From Pseudomonas baetica (GTDB lineage Bacteria; Pseudomonadota; Gammaproteobacteria; Pseudomonadales; Pseudomonadaceae): a stretch of 64,000 nucleotides of DNA. The notes beneath the pieces are model-generated. The model made no database searches. It was given only the letters and a program-made list of their open reading frames with translations, and was not told the origin of the DNA. A program made the translations under genes and the position numbers. The stretch is taken from assembly GCF_002813455.1 (NCBI RefSeq), contig NZ_PHHE01000001.1, positions 5,797,001-5,861,000 of the forward strand. Direction: 5' to 3'. Each line of letters opens with the position of its first letter. Within the stretch, counting starts at the first letter, position 1. Below are positions 25,121-35,085 of this stretch, one piece after another.

Positions 25121-26515
25121 TCAGTAAATATCCTTCGACAGCAACGTAAACGGTGTCTTCACCAGGATCTTCAAGTCCAGCCACAACGACCAGCTGTTGA
25201 TGTACTGCAGGTCAATCTCGACACGCTTCTGCATCTTGTCGATGGTGTCCGTCTCACCGCGGCAGCCGCTGATTTGAGCCAGCCCGGTGATGCCCGGTTT
25301 AATCCGGTGGCGCGCCATGTAAGCGAGGATTTTGCCCGAGTAGAAATGGTTGTGCGCGACAGCATGCGGACGTGGACCAACCAGTGCCATGTGCCCTTGC
25401 AGCACGTTGAACAATTGCGGCAACTCATCCAGCGAGGTGCGGCGGATGAAGCGTCCAACGGCAGTGATGCGCGAGTCGTTGCGGCTGGCCTGCTTGACGT
25501 CTTTGTCATCGTGCACACGCATCGAACGGAATTTCCAGACCTTGATCACCTTACCGTTCCAGCCATGGCGATCCTGCTTGAAAAACACTGGGCCAGGCGA
25601 GTTGATCTTCACCGCCAGGGCAATGATCGCAAGTACTGGGCTCAGCATAATAATCGCCAGCAGCGCGACGCTTTTCTCCATCAGGCTTTTGCTCAGCGCC
25701 GCGGTCGGGCGGCTGGTCAGCGGGCTTTCGTTCAGGTAGATCGCCGGCAGACCGTCCACGACTTTCACCGAGTGATTGAGCAGCGTCAGGCTGTTCAAGT
25801 CCGGCACCCAGACCACATCAACGTTGGCACCCAGCAGGTCGACATACATCGCTTCGATTTTCGCCGCTTCCGAGAGCGGCAGGGTGATGTACAAGCGGCG
25901 GATGTCGTGGGCTTCGATCAGCTTAAGCAGATCTTCCTGAGCACCAACCACGCGCGGTGCATCCGAATCCAGTGCAGGCACCTTGCCGTTACTGATCAAC
26001 CCTACCAACGGCAGGTTTTCGATCTGGCTCAACTTCTTCGCCAGGCCCAACGCCAGCTCACCCGTGCCAACGATCAGCGTCTTGTGCTCGCTTTTACGGG
26101 TGCGCTGATAGAACTTCGAAAACGCATGCAACGGAGCGTACAACAGTGCCTGACCCAAGAAGCCGTAGACTGCCCAGCTCACGATCACCTGTCGGGAAAA
26201 CAACTCATCGGCCTTGCAGACAAACGCGATGAAAGCCAGCGCCGCCATGGTCATCGACCAGCCCATCAACAGACGCCCCAAGCCGGTCAGATAGTTGTCT
26301 CGCTTTCGATATACGCCACTGAATGTATACGCCGGCACCGAGGCCAACACCGCCAGTGTGGCGCACATCCGGTAATAGAACGCGACGGTTCCCGTGTGCT
26401 GCTCCGCCAATACAAACAGCAAAGCAACGATAAAACCCTGCGCCAGCGCCCATTGGCCCCAAAAGGTCAGTCCCTTGAGGCCCGTGCTTCGATTGATACT
26501 GAGAGAAAGATCCAT
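25121..26515 (-). CDS. Undecaprenyl-phosphate sugar phosphotransferase, WcaJ type
   Basis: A 464-residue inner-membrane enzyme. Four to five helices span residues 20-130, a CoA-binding-like Rossmann domain follows (TLIVGTGELALGLAKKL), then the catalytic bacterial sugar transferase domain (INSPGPVFFKQDRHGWNGK, WKFRSM, RRTSLDELPQLFNVLQG). It starts repeat-unit assembly by moving a sugar 1-phosphate, probably glucose, onto undecaprenyl phosphate. The start MDLSLSINR at 26515 has GGGG upstream. It is transcribed toward the REP array, apart from the other genes. Confidence 0.92.
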   Translation of the reverse strand: MDLSLSINRSTGLKGLTFWGQWALAQGFIVALLFVLAEQHTGTVAFYYRMCATLAVLASVPAYTFSGVYRKRDNYLTGLGRLLMGWSMTMAALAFIAFVCKADELFSRQVIVSWAVYGFLGQALLYAPLHAFSKFYQRTRKSEHKTLIVGTGELALGLAKKLSQIENLPLVGLISNGKVPALDSDAPRVVGAQEDLLKLIEAHDIRRLYITLPLSEAAKIEAMYVDLLGANVDVVWVPDLNSLTLLNHSVKVVDGLPAIYLNESPLTSRPTAALSKSLMEKSVALLAIIMLSPVLAIIALAVKINSPGPVFFKQDRHGWNGKVIKVWKFRSMRVHDDKDVKQASRNDSRITAVGRFIRRTSLDELPQLFNVLQGHMALVGPRPHAVAHNHFYSGKILAYMARHRIKPGITGLAQISGCRGETDTIDKMQKRVEIDLQYINSWSLWLDLKILVKTPFTLLSKDIY

Positions 26516-26903
26516 ACGATATCCCCAAAAGACGTCCATTCAGGTTTCAACAGTTGAAAGCCGAGTTGTTAGTCAGAGTTATTGTTTTTGTTTTAACGAG
26601 TGTCCTGAGGTAACAACGTCGATATGCCGAACTGTCGTCAGTCAATAGACTAATTTATTGGCGGGAATGGTGTCTGACGAGTTCTAACAAGATGGCGCAG
26701 TGCCAACTTTTTAATAATTAAATATAAGGGTGTTAGAAAAGGTCGCAGAGAAGGGGGTGAATAGATGATGTTGGATTTGTTACTGTTGTAGGGAAGGGGG
26801 CAGGGAATTTCTATATCAAGGGAGGTGAAACCAGACAGAGTGCTCTTATTGTTTTTGTAGTCGCACTGTTTTCTGTTTGTGGTGTTTGCAGATACCGCTG
26901 TCT
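26516..26903. other. AT-rich intergenic region
   Basis: About 390 bp of low GC between the initiating transferase gene and the winged-helix regulator gene, both on the minus strand. A 93-codon open frame at 26650-26931 has no ribosome site and no recognisable features. I see no gene, but it must contain the promoter for the transferase gene. Confidence 0.5.
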
Positions 26904-27563
26904 TTAAGCCACGATTTCTTGAATGAGGCAATATCCGCGGTTTCTTACGGCGCGGAACAGTCGCTCACCATTGCTGGCGCTTTTGAATTTGTCTTGCAGG
27001 CGACTCAGGCACATCTCCAGCCCACGGTATTGCTCCGGCTCTCGGCCTATGCTGAGGATTAACTCGTCGCGACTGACAACGCGCTCTTCGTGGTGCAGCA
27101 TCTTCCTGACCAGCGCAGTTTCCAGTCCGGTGAGACTGATCTCTATGTCTTCTTTGATCAATGCGCCTTGATCATTGTCGAGATGCCAGGTCTCGGTGTA
27201 GGCGGGAGCGCTTTCGAAAGCGGGCGACGGGTTGCCGGCTTCAGTGGTTACTGCTGGAGTGCCGTGAAATGGATTCGCCGATTGAGCGGCAAGCCATTCG
27301 GACTCAAGCGTGGCCAATATGCGCTGAGTATCATGTTCGATAGTGCGGGTAACGTTCTTTCGTGTGCCGCTTGGGTAAGTGAACTCCATCAACACGGGGG
27401 CGGAAGAGGGCGAATTGGCACCTTCAATAAACATTTGCGCCTGAGACGTACCAAACGAATTGAACCGTTCGCTGGAAAGGATGCTCTCGAGTTCGCGCTG
27501 CGATGTTGTACTGTGAGTCACGACAACAAAATATTTTCTGGGGAGGGTTGTACTAGTTTCCAT
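26904..27563 (-). CDS. Winged-helix (OmpR/PhoB-type) transcriptional regulator
   Basis: A 219-residue protein. The C-terminal 85 residues form a PhoB-type DNA-binding domain (LTGLETALVRKMLHHEERVV, RDELILSIG, LSRLQDKF, FRAVRNRGYCLI). The N-terminal 130 residues have no recognisable receiver or sensor pattern. The start at 27563 follows AAGGAGAGAGAC. Its position beside the polysaccharide genes suggests it regulates them. It resembles its neighbour at 27835 only in the DNA-binding domain. Confidence 0.8.
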   Translation of the reverse strand: METSTTLPRKYFVVVTHSTTSQRELESILSSERFNSFGTSQAQMFIEGANSPSSAPVLMEFTYPSGTRKNVTRTIEHDTQRILATLESEWLAAQSANPFHGTPAVTTEAGNPSPAFESAPAYTETWHLDNDQGALIKEDIEISLTGLETALVRKMLHHEERVVSRDELILSIGREPEQYRGLEMCLSRLQDKFKSASNGERLFRAVRNRGYCLIQEIVA

Positions 27564-27834
27564 GTCTCTCTCCTTAACTGCGTACCAAAATTGGCTAAAA
27601 GGTGAATCGGCAGGCGAGCAATGACTTCCTTGGAAGTAATCCACAGGCAGGGTCTGGACCCGAAAATGGCCCTTGATAAGTTCCACTCGTTCTGCTGCTA
27701 TGTTGTTGAGTTTATTGTTATGTTGGCGCGCTCATTCAATCGCTTTTTTATAGGTAGGCGTGAAGTACAACTAGAGCTATATGGTTGCATCAGACGATCC
27801 TTCGTAAGCATGCAAAAGGGTGGCTGCCCATGAG

Positions 27835-28602
27835 TCAGGCAGTCGATATCAGGCCCCGCATCAGGCGATAGCCATAGCCGCGGATGCTCTGAATCGCGTT
27901 TGTACCATACATGTCCTTGATTTTTCCACGCAAGCGGCTGATTGATTTTTCCAGCGCCCGGGGGTCGTAGAAATTGGTATTGAGCCCCATGATGTTAGCG
28001 ATTTCATCATGGCTGAGGATGTGATTGCCGGTTTGCGCAAACGCTTCCAGGATCTTCATTTCAGCAAAAGAAATATCCAGCTTCTTGCTGGTGCCCGACA
28101 GGCAGATTCGAGTAGGGTCGAGCGTAAGATTGATATCTCGCTGCCATTCTTCGCTGTTGAAGAACTCGCCAAGCAACTCGGCGCCCTCGTCGGAAAGAGT
28201 ATTGAGCTTGATACAGAAGTCCGCCCCGGCAAGAAAATACTTGATCTTGTTGAAGGCACCGCGACCGGTGATGACCGCGCAAATGATCGGTTTCAAGTTG
28301 TCGGTGCGCAGGTTCTCCACCAGCGCGAGATTGTCTTCGAGGGCCTGCGGGCTATCGATGACAATGAAGATGGCTCGATACGAGCCCGTGTGTTCATGGT
28401 GCTTGCAGGAACTAGTGTAGGCGTCGGTATCAAGTGCCATATCGCTGCGCACGTGCTTGGCGAGCAGCGCTCTAAATTGGTCGGCCACACCACGGGTGCG
28501 GCCCAGCGTTAGAACACCGGGTTCGTCGTTTGTCGGGCGCGGACTTCTAGTCGCCAAGTTCCCTGAGAGCATCATGCATTGACTCGAATTAGGTGCTGAC
28601 AT
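27835..28602 (-). CDS. Orphan winged-helix regulator with a degenerate receiver
   Basis: About 255 residues. The middle part looks like a receiver: strand RAIFIVIDSP, then ICAVITGRG, then FLAGADFCIKLN, where canonical proteins have the aspartate, threonine and lysine. The acidic pocket at the N-terminus is not clear. The C-terminal 95 residues are a PhoB-type winged helix (ISFAEMKILEAFAQ, SHDEIANIMG, KSISRLRGKI, IRGYGYRLM). No adjacent histidine kinase gene. TTG 28641 and ATG 28602 are both possible starts, with no clear ribosome site. Confidence 0.75.
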   Translation of the reverse strand: MSAPNSSQCMMLSGNLATRSPRPTNDEPGVLTLGRTRGVADQFRALLAKHVRSDMALDTDAYTSSCKHHEHTGSYRAIFIVIDSPQALEDNLALVENLRTDNLKPIICAVITGRGAFNKIKYFLAGADFCIKLNTLSDEGAELLGEFFNSEEWQRDINLTLDPTRICLSGTSKKLDISFAEMKILEAFAQTGNHILSHDEIANIMGLNTNFYDPRALEKSISRLRGKIKDMYGTNAIQSIRGYGYRLMRGLISTA

Positions 28603-29081
28603 CGGGATGTTAAAGCACCAGTTCTCATCTGTGACTGACAATTGGTAACATTCACGCTGTTTTTAGACGTGGCTCCCGAGTTTTCTAACAATAATTAAGC
28701 TTTTCAGGCTTTTAGTTGATTTTTCTGGGTGTCTGAACTAGTCGTTAGATGGTGGCAATATGAAATTGTGCCACTATTCTGAACTCAATGCGACAGCTTT
28801 GTTTGTGTCCTTTGGCCACTGTCTGGCCATCTAGAAGAATGTGATATTGATCACACTTTATCGGCTTGGCAACTTTTTTCTATATAAAGGCCTAAATATG
28901 TCCCGAGTCGTTCGTAGGCGGACGATTACTAACATGGCTTGAGTGTGTCTTTTGATAAGACATATTCTCCGTCGCCTAGTCAGGCAATAGGTGTCGATAT
29001 ACCGATTGTTTCACTTCAGATACTCAATTCCTGAGTGCAGTTTAACGGGCCGCTCGCGCTGAGTGCTCTGATGGAGGATTA
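28603..29081. other. Divergent intergenic region upstream of uppP
   Basis: About 480 bp of lower GC between the regulator and uppP. It must hold promoters for both. A segment with TGATCACA-like and TATATAAAGG stretches lies near 28850-28890. No gene or structured RNA was recognised. Confidence 0.45.
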
Positions 29082-29915
29082 ATGGATTTCTGGACTCTTT
29101 TCCAGGTGTTGATTTTAGGTGCGGTAGAAGGCCTGACCGAGTTTCTGCCCATCTCAAGTACGGGCCACCAGATTATCGTCGCCGACTTGCTGGACTTCGG
29201 CGGTGAACGCGCCATGGCGTTCAACATCATTATTCAGCTCGGCGCCATTCTTGCCGTGGTCTGGGAGTTTCGGCCGAAGATCGTTGAAATCGTCAAAGGC
29301 CTGCCCACCGAACGCAACGCACAACGCTTCACCCTCAACCTGTTGATCGCCTTTCTTCCTGCCGTGGTGTTGGGCGTTCTGTTTGCTGACACAATCCATC
29401 AATACCTGTTCAACCCAATCACCGTTGCCGTCGCTCTGGTCGTCGGTGGCATCGTCATGTTGTGGGCCGAACAACGCAGCCACGTGGTGAGCGTCGACCA
29501 TGTCGATGACATGCGCTGGTCTCACGCGCTGAAGGTCGGTTTCGTACAGTGCCTGGCGATGATCCCGGGCACCTCGCGCTCTGGCTCGACCATCATCGGC
29601 GGCCTGCTGTTCGGCCTCTCGCGCAAAGCCGCCACCGAGGTCTCGTTCTTCCTGGCCATGCCGACCATGGTCGGTGCCGCCGTGTACTCAGGCTACAAAT
29701 ACCGCGACCTGTTCCAGCAAAGCGACCTGCCGGTCTTCGCCCTCGGCTTCGTCACTGCATTCATCTTCGCGATGATCGCCGTGCGCGGTTTGCTCAAGTT
29801 CATCGCCAACCACAGCTACGCCGCGTTCGCCTGGTATCGGATCGCGTTTGGCTTGTTGATTCTGGCAACGTGGCAGTTTGGCTGGGTCAACTGGACCGCC
29901 GCAGCGGCAAGCTAA
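29082..29915 (+). CDS. uppP: Undecaprenyl-diphosphatase
   Basis: A 277-residue inner-membrane enzyme of the BacA family that regenerates undecaprenyl phosphate from its pyrophosphate. Both signature motifs are present: [14 protein letters not shown] (residues 17-30) and [14 protein letters not shown] (about 161-174), with eight or so helices. The start has GGAGG upstream. Being next to a lipid-linked polysaccharide locus is fitting, since the same carrier is recycled, though uppP is also needed for peptidoglycan. Confidence 0.95.
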   Translation: MDFWTLFQVLILGAVEGLTEFLPISSTGHQIIVADLLDFGGERAMAFNIIIQLGAILAVVWEFRPKIVEIVKGLPTERNAQRFTLNLLIAFLPAVVLGVLFADTIHQYLFNPITVAVALVVGGIVMLWAEQRSHVVSVDHVDDMRWSHALKVGFVQCLAMIPGTSRSGSTIIGGLLFGLSRKAATEVSFFLAMPTMVGAAVYSGYKYRDLFQQSDLPVFALGFVTAFIFAMIAVRGLLKFIANHSYAAFAWYRIAFGLLILATWQFGWVNWTAAAAS

Positions 29916-30296
29916 TCACTGAGTGCTGATCAGTGCCGCGACGGCGAGGTCGTTCAATTCCGAGTCGGGCAAATCCTGACGAAAATGCTGCAAAGCCGAA
30001 GTGAAGTACGCGGCCTGCAGCATGCCGTCGCTGGCGAGGAAATACCGCGCCGCTTCGATTTCCTCTAGCGAATACACACGTTTTTTCAGTTCGGACATGT
30101 CCGACATCCCATCGACCGTGATCATCGTCGTCGTGAAAACCAGAAAGCCAGACATCTGGGTTGATTCAAAAGGGCCATCTTTCCCATCACCGCAGCCTTT
30201 CAAAAAATCGCAACTGGCGCAGGCGCTGGCAGGGACGGTAAGGAGTAAAGCGAGGAGGGTGAACCGCTTGAATAAAACACAGCTAAACGCGTGCAT
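29916..30296 (-). CDS. DUF2388-like secreted protein
   Basis: About 126 residues from ATG 30296, with a signal peptide (LALLLTVPASACA). The C-terminal half (VDGMSDMSELKKRV, ARYFLASDGMLQAAYFTSALQHFRQ) fits the DUF2388 pattern of small Pseudomonas periplasmic proteins. Longer in-frame starts (30359) lengthen only the leader. Function unknown. It is convergent with uppP, the stop codons abutting. Confidence 0.65.
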   Translation of the reverse strand: MHAFSCVLFKRFTLLALLLTVPASACASCDFLKGCGDGKDGPFESTQMSGFLVFTTTMITVDGMSDMSELKKRVYSLEEIEAARYFLASDGMLQAAYFTSALQHFRQDLPDSELNDLAVAALISTQ

Positions 30297-30371
30297 AAAC
30301 AAAAGACATCCTGTCGGTACAACAAAGCCGCGAGCACCGCTCATGCGTTGCCCGCACATACAACGCGTCGA

Positions 30372-31382
30372 TCAACGACCCGCCAACAACTCCGCCGCCT
30401 GATCCAGCAACGCCAACGGATCCTTGGCCTTGTGAATATCCACCGACAACAACTGGCGGAATTTACGCGCCCCGGGAAACCCGGTGCCCAGGCCCAGCAC
30501 ATGCCGCGTGATGTGATGCATCGACCCACCCGCCAGCAAATGCTCGGCAATGTAAGGCCGCAACTGCGCCAACGCCTCAGCCCGACTGATCACCGGAGCC
30601 GAACTGCCGAACAACTGCTGATCCACCTCCGCCAGCAAATACGGATTGTGATAAGCCTCACGCCCCAACATCACACCGTCGAACGTCTGCAAATGCTCAT
30701 GGCAGGCCTCCATCGTCTTGATCCCGCCGTTCAGCACAATCTCCAACGCCGGAAAATCTGCCTTCAGCTGCGCAGCAACGTCATAACGCAACGGCGGAAT
30801 GTCGCGATTCTCCTTCGGCGACAACCCCTCCAGAATCGCAATCCGCGCATGCACCGTAAAACTGGTACACCCGGCATCACGAACTGTGCCGACGAAATCG
30901 CATAGCTCCGCGTAACTGTCCCGACCGTTGATGCCGATGCGATGTTTCACCGTCACCGGAATCGACACCGCATCACGCATCGCCTTCACACAATCCGCCA
31001 CCAGTTGCGGGTGACCCATCAGGCACGCGCCGATCATGTTGTTCTGCACACGATCGCTCGGGCAGCCAACGTTGAGGTTCACCTCGTCGTAACCGTGCTC
31101 CTGGGCCATGCGGGCGCAGGCGGCTAGATCGAGAGGGACGCTACCGCCTAACTGCAAGGCCAACGGGTGTTCAGCTTCGTTGTGACGAAGGAAACGTTCG
31201 TGATCACCGTTGAGCAGCGCACCGGTGGTGACCATTTCGGTGTAGAGCAGAGCGTTCTTCGACAGGAGGCGTAGGAAGAAACGGCAATGGCGGTCAGTCC
31301 AATCCATCATGGGGGCGACGCTGAAGCGCCGAGACAGCGCAGGGCTTGAATTTACTGGTCTGGAGTGGGTGTTCTGTACCAT
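30372..31382 (-). CDS. dusA: tRNA-dihydrouridine synthase A
   Basis: A 336-residue flavin enzyme that reduces uridine 20 of tRNA. The start block RRFSVAPMMDWTDRHCR and the catalytic cysteine in NLNVGCPSDRV are intact. Its 5' end is the insertion site of a phage element: codons up to MMDWT are bounded by a 14-bp repeat at 31297-31310, so its first 29 or so residues and its promoter now come from the element. The native start (MPLQPAPLSRRFSVAP) is stranded at 40.6 kb. The protein reads intact. Confidence 0.95.
   Translation of the reverse strand: MVQNTHSRPVNSSPALSRRFSVAPMMDWTDRHCRFFLRLLSKNALLYTEMVTTGALLNGDHERFLRHNEAEHPLALQLGGSVPLDLAACARMAQEHGYDEVNLNVGCPSDRVQNNMIGACLMGHPQLVADCVKAMRDAVSIPVTVKHRIGINGRDSYAELCDFVGTVRDAGCTSFTVHARIAILEGLSPKENRDIPPLRYDVAAQLKADFPALEIVLNGGIKTMEACHEHLQTFDGVMLGREAYHNPYLLAEVDQQLFGSSAPVISRAEALAQLRPYIAEHLLAGGSMHHITRHVLGLGTGFPGARKFRQLLSVDIHKAKDPLALLDQAAELLAGR
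31297..31310. repeat. Left attachment core in dusA
   Basis: GTCCAATCCATCAT, identical to 40542-40555. It encodes the start of the DusA motif MMDWT on the minus strand. Sequence beyond the repeat is homologous but diverged, as expected where element-borne dusA meets native dusA. Confidence 0.85.
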
Positions 31383-31485
31383 TTTGCTCTACGTGTTTTC
31401 AGCGTGTTTTCGGGTGTTTTCGGGCGTTTTTTGAATGTCGGTGGTACGATGTACCACTTCAAAACTGACGCGTACCACTTTCGAT

Positions 31486-31632
31486 ATGGCGACTATCAGG
31501 GCAAGAAAACTGGCGGATGGGACGGTGAGCTACACGGCTCAGATCCGCATCAAGCGCGACGGAGTGCAAGTCTACCAAGAGAGTCAGACCTTCGCCCGAA
31601 AACAGGCAGCTCAGGCTTGGACGCGAAAGCGA
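31486..31632 (+). pseudogene. Phage integrase fragment (N-terminal arm-binding part)
   Basis: About 48 codons: MATIRARKLADGTVSYTAQI, then RDGVQVYQESQTFARKQAAQ, typical of the N-terminal AP2-like arm-binding domain of phage tyrosine integrases. The core-binding and catalytic domains are absent, because the sequence switches at about 31630 to a baseplate gene. Located right beside the attachment core in dusA, as a dusA-specific integrase would be. It cannot catalyse excision. Confidence 0.8.
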
Positions 31633-31843
31633 CACCTCGACCGTGCGCGCCGCCATCGAGCGGCAGCTGCGCGATCTGCATCAACGCGAGGCCGGGCTCG
31701 GCGACACCTTGCTGATCACTCACATCCGTGAAGCCGTCAGTGGCTCCGCGGGCGAAACCGACCACCAACTGACGGTGCCGGTGGCGAACGTGGTTCCGGC
31801 CACCAATCAGCTGCTGACGTTTGGGGGGATCACATGGCTGTAG
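31631..31843 (+). pseudogene. Baseplate J/gp47-like protein, C-terminal fragment
   Basis: From DTSTVRAAIERQLRDLH to the end TNQLLTFGGITWL, about 70 codons match the C-terminus of Mu gp47/baseplate J proteins. The N-terminal three quarters are missing. Its stop overlaps the start of the next tail gene by 10 bp, as in intact phages, so the downstream order is original and the deletion lies upstream. Confidence 0.75.
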
Positions 31844-32433
31844 CGCGCACGCCCGAGCAATACCGCCTGCAGCTGCGCGGGCTGCTGCCGTCGGGGCCAG
31901 CCTGGGATCCTGAACTGGTCCCGGAGATCGAGCTGGTGCTGGCGGGGGTCGCGGTCGAATTCTCACGGCTTGAAGCGCGGGCCTTGGACCTGCTGAATGA
32001 AATGGACCCGGCGGGCGTCAGCGAACTGGTGCCGGACTGGGAGGCCATCATGGGCTTGCCGGATGCGTGCCTGGGGCCGAACCCGGCGTTTGAAGATCGG
32101 CGGCTGTCGGTGCGCCGTCGGCTGTTCGAGGTCGGCGGGCAGAGCCCGACCTACTTCATTGAGATCGCCGTCAGTCAGGGTTACCCGAACGCGACCATCA
32201 CCGAACACCGAGCGCCCCGTATGGGGCGTTCGCGTTTCGGGGCGGCGCACTTTGGCACCTGGAACGCGCAGTTCATGTGGACCTTAAACACCGGCGGGCG
32301 CCAGCGGCAGGGCCGGCGCTTTGGCGTCAGCTACTGGGGCGAGCGTTTCGGCGCCAATCCGGGTAACGCACTTGAATGCCTGATTCGTCGGCCGGCGCCG
32401 GCACACACCGTTGTGCACATCAATTATGACTAA
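31834..32433 (+). CDS. Mu gp48-like tail/baseplate protein (DUF2313/YmfQ)
   Basis: A 199-residue phage protein. The N-terminus TPEQYRLQLRGLLPSGPAWD and the later block ATITEHRAPRMGRSRFGAAHFG are typical of the YmfQ/DUF2313 family, which forms part of Mu-like baseplates. It directly precedes the tail fibre gene, the standard order in Mu-like tails. Confidence 0.85.
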   Translation: MAVARTPEQYRLQLRGLLPSGPAWDPELVPEIELVLAGVAVEFSRLEARALDLLNEMDPAGVSELVPDWEAIMGLPDACLGPNPAFEDRRLSVRRRLFEVGGQSPTYFIEIAVSQGYPNATITEHRAPRMGRSRFGAAHFGTWNAQFMWTLNTGGRQRQGRRFGVSYWGERFGANPGNALECLIRRPAPAHTVVHINYD

Positions 32434-32443
32434 GGAGTAAGGC

Positions 32444-33496
32444 ATGGATTATCCGATCAGTGTGCCCAGCATCGGGCTGGTAGGTGGCAAGTTTGCAGAT
32501 GAAGATCCACTGGCGGGCACTCCCGGATCTTTGATTCCGGCGCAGTGGGGCAATGCCGTTTCTGACGAGATTCTAAATGTCATTACTGCGGCAGGAATGG
32601 TCCCTGATGAACTCTTGAATACTCAGCTTGCGACCGCTATTAGCCTGATTATCGGTACTACCAGGCCACTTGCCACGCAGGCCGAGGCCGAGGCAGGTAC
32701 TGACAATGCGAAAACGATGACTGCACAGCGCACGCAGCAAGCAATCAGCAAGCGGGCGGCAATAGTCGGATCAATCCGAAATATGCGGATGTCGGTTGCT
32801 GCTGCCAGCGCGATCGCCACAGTTACCGCTGATGAGATTTTTGTGAAATCAGCGCTGGGTGGTGCGGCGTGGTTGGTGGCTTCGTTCAACAAGAACATCA
32901 ATCTCACCACCACCGGGGCCGGTGGCATGGACACTGGTGCCGCTCCGGTCAGCGGGTTCGTTGCTGTTTATGCTATCTACAATCCAGCTACAAGCACCAG
33001 TGCGCTACTGGCAGCTAACGCGACCAGCGCGGTACAGCCGGAGATCTACGGTGGCGCAAATATGCCTGCGGGCTATCTCGCTTCAGCTCTCGTTACTGTG
33101 TGGCCAACGAATGCGAGCGGGCAGTTTGTGGTGGCTTATCAGGTAGATCGTCAGATCTCTTTCCCATTTGCCGTTGTGGCAACAACCGGTGTCGGTGTCG
33201 GGAGTCCGACCGCCATTAGTGTCGCGAATTTAGTTCCTCGCAATGCTAGATCTTGCAGTGGCTGGGCCACTGTAATCACGAATGGTTCGTCGTATGCAAG
33301 CTTGAACGTGTCTGCATCATCAACCCTGATCGGTATTCAGCAGATAGCGGGAGCATCCAATGGAGGTCCTGGGACGAATTCCGGATCATTCGCGATGGTC
33401 CCCATCATTGCAGCGCAGACGATCTATTGGAGTACGACCACGACAGGTGGGACCTTCACATCTGCATCAATCTATCTCAGTGGCTATGCGATCTAA
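32444..33496 (+). CDS. Phage tail fibre protein
   Basis: A 350-residue protein. The N-terminal 115 residues (GGKFADEDPLAGTPGSLIPA, QWGNAVSDEILNVITAAG) are the particle-binding region seen in Pseudomonas tail fibres. The remainder is rich in Ser, Thr, Ala and Gly and likely forms a beta-structured trimer binding a cell-surface receptor. Ribosome site AAGGAG. Lower GC in the distal half suggests exchange of the receptor-binding tip. Confidence 0.8.
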   Translation: MDYPISVPSIGLVGGKFADEDPLAGTPGSLIPAQWGNAVSDEILNVITAAGMVPDELLNTQLATAISLIIGTTRPLATQAEAEAGTDNAKTMTAQRTQQAISKRAAIVGSIRNMRMSVAAASAIATVTADEIFVKSALGGAAWLVASFNKNINLTTTGAGGMDTGAAPVSGFVAVYAIYNPATSTSALLAANATSAVQPEIYGGANMPAGYLASALVTVWPTNASGQFVVAYQVDRQISFPFAVVATTGVGVGSPTAISVANLVPRNARSCSGWATVITNGSSYASLNVSASSTLIGIQQIAGASNGGPGTNSGSFAMVPIIAAQTIYWSTTTTGGTFTSASIYLSGYAI

Positions 33497-33505
33497 GGAG
33501 GTTAT

Positions 33506-33688
33506 ATGAGTAACGTAATCGTGCAGTTTTCGGATGCGACGGAGTCAACGGTCGTTGCCTATTTTGCGAGTCCGCAAGATTCAGAGGTATATGCATGTCT
33601 TGGTCTTATTGACGTATCGGATGATCGCTGGGCTGAGTTCTATGATTCCGCCAATGGCGAAAGTAGCGGCCTACCATCGCCCAGATAG
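33506..33688 (+). CDS. Small phage tail-associated protein
   Basis: A 60-residue protein beginning MSNVIVQFSDATESTVVAYF. This short family commonly follows tail fibre genes in Pseudomonas prophages. AGGAGG upstream. The stop lies inside the hairpin at 33671. Function unknown, possibly fibre assembly. Confidence 0.6.
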   Translation: MSNVIVQFSDATESTVVAYFASPQDSEVYACLGLIDVSDDRWAEFYDSANGESSGLPSPR

Positions 33689-33698
33689 GCGATGGTAG
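33671..33698. terminator. Perfect hairpin between convergent genes
   Basis: CTACCATCGCC-CAGATA-GGCGATGGTAG is a perfect 11-bp stem with a 6-base loop, at the convergence of the tail gene and the 3' end of the split methyltransferase gene. No T tract, so it may be a weak bidirectional terminator. Confidence 0.6.
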
Positions 33699-33709
33699 AG
33701 ATCCTCGAA

Positions 33710-33855
33710 TCAGTTGGCTGGCAATGGCTTCTGGATCACGAAATGAAGGTTGTGCCGAGTAAAAGCTCGATGCGCGGGGATTTCGTAGTGTTGAAATGCA
33801 ACGCGCAGAAGGGCGTCATCAATGCGGTCTGGATAATGCTCAATTAGGCTTGGCT
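33710..33855 (-). pseudogene. 3' fragment of the methyltransferase gene, cut off by IS3
   Basis: Minus-strand frame reading SLIEHYPDRIDDALLRVAFQ and ending at a TGA at 33710. If the IS at 33856-35090 and one GCT copy are removed, this joins in frame after DGYEP to the gene at 35086-36066. The codons between, and the terminator beyond, support this as the original C-terminus (about 48 residues). Confidence 0.82.
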
Positions 33856-33919
33856 TGTAGTGGTCTAATGAAACCGGACACCCATTTAGGCGAGAATGCT
33901 CGCCAGATAGAGGTGTCTG

Positions 33920-35082
<1,163 letters not shown>

Positions 35083-35085
35083 CCA

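Noticed and set aside
25274..26557. 427-codon plus-strand ORF over the initiating transferase gene
   Set aside because: Antisense shadow; the minus frame has clear catalytic motifs.
33692..33850. Plus-strand 52-codon ORF between the tail gene and IS3
   Set aside because: The opposite strand carries the recovered C-terminus of the split methyltransferase, which explains the open frame.
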